Assembly (NCBI GenBank): GCA_019828595.1
Contig: JAHQRK010000004.1
Location: 248,001 to 312,000, forward strand
DNA length: 64,000 nt
Reading direction: 5' to 3'
DNA from: Aphanomyces cochlioides
Lineage: Eukaryota; Oomycota; Saprolegniomycetes; Saprolegniales; Verrucalvaceae
Shown: positions 56,777 through 64,000 of the stretch, piece by piece
How the letters are laid out: each line of letters begins with the position of its first letter
Numbering within the stretch: position 1 is the first letter of the stretch
The notes under the pieces: model-generated
The model's database searches: none
What the model was told of the DNA's origin: nothing
The model's input: the letters and a program-made list of their open reading frames with translations, nothing else
Translations under genes and position numbers: made by a program

Positions 56777-57710
56777 TCACCGCAAGTACCATCGGACAAT
56801 AATGAGGACTACAGTCAGAGCTACAATAATCGAAAGACCTAGTGTTGCCTAGAAATACATTGTCAATTGAGCCACTAGAGCAAGCTAGATAGGCTTACCA
56901 TGACTTGGATCGCAGTGATTTCAGCGTACTTCTCAGTATCTTCGAGGACAAGCAGCTTCTTGTTGGCACTCTGGATTTCAAGCCAAACCAGAGTCCAAAC
57001 GCCAACACCGGCGAAAACCAAATCACCTTGCCACAACAAAGCAATAATGTACGCCATGAGCAGCAAGCTCAGTGCTGAAATGTACATGTACATTTCTTGA
57101 TGCACGCCAAGCGAAACAAGTCCAATGAGGATATTGATGAGAGTGGCGCCGCAGAGCCAGCTAGTCAAGCATTTGTTAAGGGAAGAGTAAATAGGATGCC
57201 TCACCTGGAATAGATCGTAAATGGCACGCGCAAAGTCAAGAAATCCAATCGGCTCGTGCATGGGTAAGAATTTTCATCGCGGTGAACCGAGAGAGTTGCA
57301 ACGAGGTGTGGTGGCTCGACATTTTCTACCACGATCATGTAGATCGCAAAGACAACAAGCCAGTGGATAACGATCACGATTGTCGAGACGACTATGTAGT
57401 CGGCAGTAAAGACTTGAATCCACGTCGCATTGAGAATGTGGGAGACAATTGTAAGGCGGTAGAGCCACGTAAGCTGGTCCAGAGGCATTGACGTTGATGG
57501 GGCCAAACACTCGCGCAGCGTGAAAGCAAAGAGAAAAAGGTAGATGACTTTCCAGATGGAAAACGCTGAACGTTCTGGCGTGAGGATGCATGGATGGCGA
57601 GCCGCAGATGCGCCCATTTCAGGACCAAGGGCTGCATTTCTCCACATACATACCGCAAAGGAGAGCGCTAGACCGACGCGCAGCCAGAGCAGATGGCGAG
57701 CGGCATCCAT
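56777..57710 (-). CDS. TspO/MBR-like multi-pass membrane protein
   Basis: Three exons (introns 57161-57204 and 56849-56898) encode 279 residues with about seven hydrophobic helices. LTPERSAFSIWKVIYLFLFAF resembles the TspO/MBR motif (TP-x-AF-IW-x-IY), and LRVPFTIYSSWLCGATLINI resembles its later block (LPFs-Y-gW-t-AT-aN). TspO-type proteins bind porphyrins or sterols in mitochondrial or other membranes. This longer version belongs, if the call is right, to a less-studied eukaryotic branch. The start is placed at 57710. An in-frame ATG at 57779 lies inside a perfect hairpin and would add 23 residues. No lesion is seen. Confidence 0.5.
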
Positions 57711-57726
57711 GGGCCTCTCGATGAAG

Positions 57727-57780
57727 AATGGAAAATGTGAAAAATCAATTTTAAAAAATTGATTTTTCACATTTTCCATT
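57727..57780. repeat. Perfect 24-bp hairpin at the 5' end of the TspO-like gene
   Basis: The left arm (57727-57750, AATGGAAAATGTGAAAAATC...) is exactly complementary to the right arm (57757-57780), with a 6-nt TTAAAA loop. It lies 16 bp upstream of the likely start codon, so it would be in the 5' leader or the first codons. Confidence 0.85.
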
Positions 57781-57931
57781 TTTTGAATTCTGTTGTCTTC
57801 TCAATTAAAACTCCAATCTTTAATGCCCTATGAAGTATCCAATTATACAAGTTGATGCTGCTGGAGCAGACGATCGCCCAATCGCATGAGTACTACCCGC
57901 TTTCCTTGATAGAAATGTGCGCATAATACGT

Positions 57932-58196
57932 GAGCAATTCTTCCATATCAGGAATGACACTCCTGTTTCATCATGGATGCATTCCTGTTCTTAAGGAATG
58001 ATGCTGTCTGTAGAGAATTGATAGGAATTTCCTTCGCCGCTACCACCAATTCTAGCTCCAGCAGTCACACCAAATCCAGCACCGTTGAGCTGACATCAAT
58101 GCTGGTGTCAATTTTGGAGTCGTTGCTAGCGGAGTCGCATTCCTTCATAATTGAAGATGAAACAGGAGTGTCATTCCTGCTATGAAAGAATTGCTC
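57932..58196. repeat. Inverted repeat pair, possible MITE
   Basis: About 45 bp starting GAGCAATTCTTCCATATCAG at 57932 recur in inverted orientation at about 58153-58196 (shared core AGGAATGACACTCCTGTTTC), with few mismatches. The arms flank about 175 bp without coding capacity. ACGTG occurs outside both arms. No clear target duplication was found, so transposon origin is uncertain. Confidence 0.55.
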
Positions 58197-60108
58197 TGCA
58201 CGTTGATGAACGAGACCATCACTGGCTCACGACATGACTATCGCAGGAAGTCAACTGAAGGACAAAAGTATGCGACCCAAGTTTACGTTGACAATGACGT
58301 GGTAGCTTCAAACTTTTCTCGATGCGTGTATTTGTGCAATGTGTGTTGAGAATGTCGACTTGGCATCATACACTTTTGCTGACGTCGGCCTTGGTGTCGA
58401 CGAAAGAATATGAGGGGTCAATGGGAGGGTAAATGGTGACCCTGAGCGTTCGTTATTGTAATATCTTTCAGGCCCCCCTGAAAGGCACCATCGTCACTGG
58501 TTAATGACTTGAAGAATGCGCAAGGGAGGAAACCAATAAAGATGAAGACAATCTCAGGGCATTTCATTAAGTTTACCCAGTCATTTTTCACATTTTATGC
58601 CCGGAACCAAGTTTGATTGGTTCAGGTTGTGTGTATAAAAACGTTGACTGCACAATTTGGGAAAACCATTAATTCCATTCGCTGTTTGGGCCAATCAATA
58701 TTCCCAGAGCTTAGTCTCGTTAACAAAGTGTAACGCATTCTTCCACTCGAAAGGAGCTCTGGTCCCTTGAATCTCTTCAAGTCGTCTCTTCTACGAGAAG
58801 GATCTCAACTCCACGAGCTCGGTGAAGAATCTGCTGCCTAACTAGGGAATTTTTTGGCTCAGTGGGGAACTTAAAATTTATGGCCTTCCACGACAGTCTC
58901 CGGCGAGGTAATGCTCATAAGAGCCTCAACATTTAAGGCTTTCCACGAAATATTCCGTGGCTCAGATGGTTACCATGGCTAAGTCTCTACTACAACGTCG
59001 AACTTTGTTTACCACAACAATCATACCGGGTAATGTGAAATCTGTTGAGCTGTCACATTAGGGCGATGATGTGTTGTGATTATCTTTTGAGTCTTTATTC
59101 TTTGGGCCTACATGTGTGCTAGATATTGAGATGCCCTGGCGATAGTTTTGTCGCTAATTTACGACATGCGGTAGTTTACCACGGTGGTAAGCCTCCTGGT
59201 TGTAACTCGCCTGAATATTAATACCAATCCTCTGTCACTTGTCCACCTTTATCTAGGTTGGTACATCGACATATACACTTTATAAGCACGATGACACAGT
59301 AGTCCAAGACAAAAAGGCCATATCCAGCCTATGGTGGTCTCGCCAGGAGCGTGCTCATCCATCGTCTTGACAGCTTGACACCGTGTGCAGCTTGACAACC
59401 CATTGTGAATGTGGGTTTTTGTTGTTCGGATAATGTCCGGATCAGATCCAACTTCAACTTGATGAGCTTGTTGAACCGGCCCTGGGGTGGGTGGCCGCAA
59501 TGGACACGCGGCGATCGCTTCTTCCTCTCCTTCCACGACGAAAAGCTATCAGATCCTTAAGCGAATTGCTAGATGCAAGTTGTTTACCTTCCTGAAGTCT
59601 CTATGTCGGTCGTTTTCTTCCAGTAAAGGTCGCAATTGTGTCTGGAGACTCAAGGACGGGTACATGGGGGCGCGCATTCTTTGCGCGAAATGACGCAACC
59701 AAGTCATGCTGGCTATTCTTCATCAATCCAATTGAAAAGTTCGGCATGTTGCCAGGTCAAAACCTTGTCGTTGCGTGGAGTTGAGCGCCTTCTATGCGTC
59801 GAGTAGCTTGATACTCTCGGTGAGCTCAATTAAATACGATTAAATGGAAGAACACTAAAGCCAAGTATTTTTGAACTATTGCAGAGATTTCCTTCAAAAC
59901 TTGTCCTTAAAATCAGGATACTAGGTTTCACATTCCAATAAAGTACGTTTCCTCGATATAATGACATTATAGAGGGAATAGCGGCAATTTAGAGAAAGTT
60001 TCCAAAGTACATGTCCTTAAAATAAGGTGATAGCTAGAAAGTACGAGATCCAAAATGCCCCTCACACATCAACCTCATTTGGCAATTTCGCGCTTTTTGA
60101 TCAAGACA
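58197..60108. other. Intergenic interval upstream of PCCA
   Basis: About 1.9 kb without a supported gene. Near 58880-58990 a pair of short similar phrases (GGCCTTCCACGA and GGCTTTCCACGA) recurs. Another pair (GTCCTTAAAAT) occurs near 59902 and 60012, close to the PCCA start. None could be assigned a function. Confidence 0.45.
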
Positions 60109-62947
60109 ATGATGCTTCGGTTGCGCCAAAAGACGATCCAAAAGACGTTCTCGCGAGCATTCTCGACGAAAGAAAAGCTCTTCGACAAGGTTCTCATTGC
60201 GAACCGCGGTGAAATCTCTTGCCGCGTGATCAAAACGTGCCGTCGACTTGGTATATTTCCATGAGGGCGATGTACGAATTCGATGGTTTCTGTAGGAATT
60301 CGCACTGTTGCAGTGTATTCGGAGCCAGATGTCAATTCTGTTGCTGTGCGCATGGCAGACGAAGCTGTCTGCGTTGGGTACGCTTCTATCTTGTGACCTG
60401 AGCCTTTAATCGGATTTGTAGACCTGCCAAATCATCGTCCAGTTACCTCAACATTGACCGCATTATTCAAGCTGTCAAGGATACAGGCGCCCAAGCTGTA
60501 TGAAAACGTGATTATTAACAAATGATCATTATTTTGTGTAGGTGCACCCTGGCTATGGTTTCTTGTCAGAAAACAAATTGTTTTGCGAAGCTCTTGATGA
60601 AGCTGGTGTGACCTTTATCGGACCTGGCTTCCATGCTATTGAAGCTATGGGTGATAAGATCGAATCTAAGCAAATTGCAATTGATGCTGGCGTAAGATAC
60701 CGCACTTGAGGCTGGCTTTGCGATTGAGAATGTGTAGGTCAACACGATTCCAGGATACCAAGGTGTCATTCAAGACGAAGACGAAGCTGTCAAAGTTGCG
60801 CGTGATATTGGATACCCAATTATGGTCAAGGCCAGTGCCGGTGGTGGTGGCAAAGGCATGCGTGTAGCGTACAACGATGCTGAAGTGCGCGAGGGATACC
60901 GGTTAGTCATGACATATCATATTCTTTGACATTTATGACAACGTTAGATTGTCCAAAGAAGAGGCCGCGAACTCGTTTGGTGACGATCGTATGTTCATTG
61001 AAAAGTTCATTGAGGACCCGCGTCACATTGAAATTCAATTGCTCGCTGACAAGCATGGTACTTCCTACATTGCCTTTCATTTCTCACAAATATCAGGCAA
61101 CTACGTCGCGTTCCCTGAGCGAGAATGCTCGATCCAACGACGTAACCAAAAGGTCGTTGAAGAAGCTCCAAGTATGCTTTTGGATGAAGCAACTCGCCGT
61201 GCCATGGGGTATCACACACCTTTCGTGCCATGTCGTTGATGTTTTGATAGAGAACAAGCCATCATGTTGGCCAAGAAAGTTGGGTATACTTCGGCTGGTA
61301 CGGTTGAATTCCTCTGTGACAAGCACAAGAACTTCTACTTTTTGGAAATGAATACACGTCTTCAGGTTCCGCTCAGCGTTATTGCGTGTGCCTCACCCTG
61401 GTGATTAGGTGGAACATCCCGTGACCGAATTGATCACCAAGGTCGACTTGGTTGAACAAATGTTGCGCATTGCCGCTGGTCATAAACTTCCAGCTCATTT
61501 GACCTCTGGTCCTTTGCCCATTTATGGTAAATCAGGTTCCCAGATTTTTCTGATATTTGTGAAAGGTTGGGCCATGGAAAGCCGTGTGTACGCTGAAGAT
61601 CCCGTCCGTGGATTTTTGCCCTCCATTGGACGCTTATTGCAATACCAAGAACCTCATTATTTGCCTGGCGTCCGTGTTGATTCCGGGGTCAGCGAAGGCA
61701 GTGACATCAGCATGCACTACGATCCTATGATTTCGAAATTGATTACTCACGGCGATGTACCTTCATGTACCTTGGAAAAATGCTTATTTAGGACTAGACT
61801 CGACATGAATGCTTGGAACGCATGAAGTTCGCTCTTGACAATTACGTGATCCGCGGCCCTGGCAACAACATGGCTTTTATGCAAGACGTGTACCGTCATC
61901 CTCGCTTTGAAGCTGGCAACATCACGACAAAATTTATTGCTGAAGAATATCCCGAAGGCTTCTCTGGCGTACGACGAGCCCTTCAAATCTCCGATATCAC
62001 AACTATTATAGGTGAAGTTGACGCCGACTGAAACCCACGAAGTAATTGTGGCTGGTGCTTTGATGCACTTGAAGAGCCATGCCAAGATGACCACCTCTGG
62101 TGTCGACGTCGTCGTCCTCGAATTGAACGACCAACCAATTATTCAATTGGCTGAATTGTTCCAAGGAGGTACAACTTTGCATCGCTTTGGGAGAAGAGAT
62201 TTCATTTCATGTGGTAGTCGTTGCTCTTCAAATCCCTGGCTCTGTTGATGACGCCTTGCGCAAATTGCCAGACACCGTTGGTATGCTATTGTGTTGCATA
62301 TAATGCTAATTCTGCGATTTAGGATCGCAAGTGTTTGTCAGCCCTGATGGCCCTTTCGGTAAGGCGCACAGTGTGCGCGCTGTTGCGATTCGCAACACAA
62401 TTTATGCCAGCGTGGATGGTGAAGAATGGATCCCAGTCGATAATTTTTCGTGGTCGCCAAAGAAGCCCTTGTTCACGGCCGATTTCTCGACTCAAGAACG
62501 AGCTCTTCAAGTGCTTGAGAAGCTTCCTGAAGGATTCCGCCTCCAACACCACGGTGCAATTCACAATGTGATCATTCGCTCGCCACGTGAACATTCTTTG
62601 GCACAATACATGAAGCCAAAGCCCAAGATCGATCTTTCCCGATTTGTCCAATGTCCCATGCCTGGTAGCGAACTCGCATCATACATTCAACTGAGGCGAG
62701 ATGTCGTAATAGGTTTGCTCGTGTCGGTGGCTGTCCAACCTGGCGACGAAGTCCAAATCGGTCAAGAAGTTGCCGTTGTCGAAGCCATGAAGATGCAAAA
62801 CGTCATCCGAGCGACCAAGCGAGGTAGGCCACACTCATTAGCCGTCACCAAAATTCACGACATCATATTTTAGGTACAGTCAAGTCTGTGCTGCATCAAG
62901 CGGGTGCATCCCTCAAAGTCGACGAAGTCATTGTCGAATTCGAATAG
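60109..62947 (+). CDS. PCCA: Propionyl-CoA carboxylase alpha subunit, mitochondrial
   Basis: This biotin-dependent enzyme carboxylates propionyl-CoA to methylmalonyl-CoA in the mitochondrial matrix, in odd-chain fatty acid and branched amino acid breakdown. The start at 60109 gives an Arg-rich presequence ([18 protein letters not shown]). The biotin carboxylase part shows [61 protein letters not shown] (ATP grasp), [26 protein letters not shown] and [20 protein letters not shown]-terminal biotinyl domain has VVEAMKMQN. About a dozen short introns join it (for example 60251-60295, and one after DKHG near 61059). The methylcrotonyl-CoA enzyme is less likely because of [20 protein letters not shown]. 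One junction near 62168-62192 did not resolve to a normal intron. Confidence 0.9.
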
Positions 62948-63180
62948 TCTTGTATCCTGAGAAAGTTTCGAGCATATACACCCATTCTCAACCTTGAGTT
63001 TTGTACTTATTGAAATCTCAATCAAAGTGACCTTTGTTGACATGTCTTCAAGAATGAGGGGGCTTGCATTTCATTGATATCAAGCTCTGCAAGGTCCAAA
63101 CTCCATCAATGTGTTGAGCACAATAAAATGATGAAGCACTAAAGTGTGGGTAAGACGAGTGGAACACTTATAAGTCCATG
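62948..63180. terminator. Convergent 3' spacer after PCCA
   Basis: A short spacer between the PCCA stop and the stop of the convergent minus-strand gene. AATAAA occurs at about 63121 on the plus strand and could serve as a polyadenylation signal. Confidence 0.35.
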
Positions 63181-64000
63181 TTATCGCAAGAGTCGATTCA
63201 CATAAAGAACTTGAGCAATCCCAATCGCAATCAAAATCGCATCGACCACCACTGTGCTAACGAAAAGTCTTGGCTGGGTGCTCACTGCCGCTACGACGAA
63301 CGTCAAGAACTATTCTTTAGTCGATGCTATTCGGATTACCTTGATGGCTCACACGTTCATGATGTCGCAAGAGTGATAACTGACCTACTCATTCATCGTC
63401 AATTGGTTTCAAAGTCTAGAATTCAATCAACCTCGCAGAACCCACAGCTTCGACTGAAATGTTCGCAATTCATACTCGACGCCTTGATCCACCGCTACAA
63501 GTCGAGAAATCAATGCCAGTGAAGTTAAAAGGGGCCGTACCTTCGACAGTCAAGAGCGGCCAGTGATCAGGAGCAACTGTTGCCATGGAAAACGCTCGCG
63601 TATGGCCACCATTGCAGTGAAGGAGGAATGCCACAGACGATGCTTCTTTGAGTAATGCCTCTGTACCAGAGAAGGTCGACTTGGTGATGGAAAGATGCAT
63701 CAAAGAAAGTTTTACCTCGCACAAATGCGCTCACGTCAAAGACAGCAACGCTCTGGGGTTGTGCCACGTCATGTTGTTGCCACTAGAATCGTCATACAAT
63801 GAGAAACCGTTTGGAGGAAAGAGTACCTCGACTTGCTGCATTGCATCGAGCCAACGCCATCTACAAACAGATAAAGTCTCCTCCAGTTGTCAACAACCAA
63901 ACCCACTCGAATGGTCGCGAAGGGACTGACAACAACGGCGTCAAGAAAACTTGCGAGGCTGTCGTCGTGTCGATAGAAATACAGACTAAATGTCTACAGA
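63181..64000 (-). CDS. 3' part of an unidentified membrane-protein gene
   Basis: On the minus strand several exons can be strung together from the window edge. A segment around 63870-63750 contains WRWLDAMQQVEVLFPPNGF and the glycosylation site GNNMT. Another (about 63690-63540) contains STFSGTEALLKEASSVAFLL. A third follows around 63495-63435 with QGVEYELRTFQSKLWVL. A last exon (about 63310-63181) has one strong transmembrane helix (STVVVDAILIAIGIAQVLYV) and ends NRLLR at TAA 63181. It looks like a type I membrane protein with a luminal or extracellular domain and a very short cytosolic tail. Exon borders are approximate and the 5' end lies outside the window. I do not recognise the family. 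Confidence 0.45.

Overview
The window looks like nuclear DNA of an oomycete, most likely a saprolegnialean water mould. Spliceosomal introns are tiny (about 41-55 bp, donors mostly GTACG or GTAAG) and can be placed by reading frame in almost every gene. The genes are eukaryotic (MED10, eL32, mS34, DPH5, a mitochondrial propionyl-CoA carboxylase alpha subunit, XRCC4-like). Two secreted enzymes carry fungal-type CBM1 domains, and there is a chromodomain Ty3 retrotransposon, a PIF/Harbinger element and a Tc1/mariner-like element. The species assignment is inference.

Layout. 0.4-8.7 kb: a cluster of five related leucine-rich-repeat single-pass membrane protein genes, two intact (4018-5308 minus, 7391-8689 plus) and three decayed. 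8.7-12.4 kb: gene-poor, with MITE-like elements bounded by terminal inverted repeats and TA. 12.5-14.6 kb: DPH5 and an XRCC4-like DNA-repair gene. 14.6-32.4 kb: the most striking part, two divergently transcribed giant genes for secreted Ala/Asp/Ser/Val-rich repeat proteins, built from almost identical 1128-bp (376-aa) units. About four units lie in the left gene and about eight and two thirds in the right, making a huge inverted repeat around a roughly 600-bp shared promoter. Each gene has one frame break inside its array. 32.6-33.8 kb: a CBM1-GH10 xylanase. 34.8-45.05 kb: mobile DNA, namely a Harbinger element with a broken transposase, then a chromovirus with identical LTRs and a 5-bp target duplication, its 3' LTR split by a mariner-like element. 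46.2-47.4 kb: a CBM1 polysaccharide deacetylase with an in-frame stop. 48.1-63 kb: housekeeping genes (tRNA-Gly, mS34, MED10, a GT71-type mannosyltransferase, eL32, a UTP16/NOL7-like nucleolar protein, a TspO-like membrane protein, PCCA). The right edge holds the 3' part of an unidentified membrane-protein gene.

How it fits together. The housekeeping genes are not arranged by pathway. The surface and secreted genes (LRR cluster, giant repeat proteins, xylanase, deacetylase) form the fast-evolving part, with tandem duplication, frame breaks and premature stops, and they sit among the mobile elements. No CRISPR array, bacterial operon or prokaryotic signal was seen.
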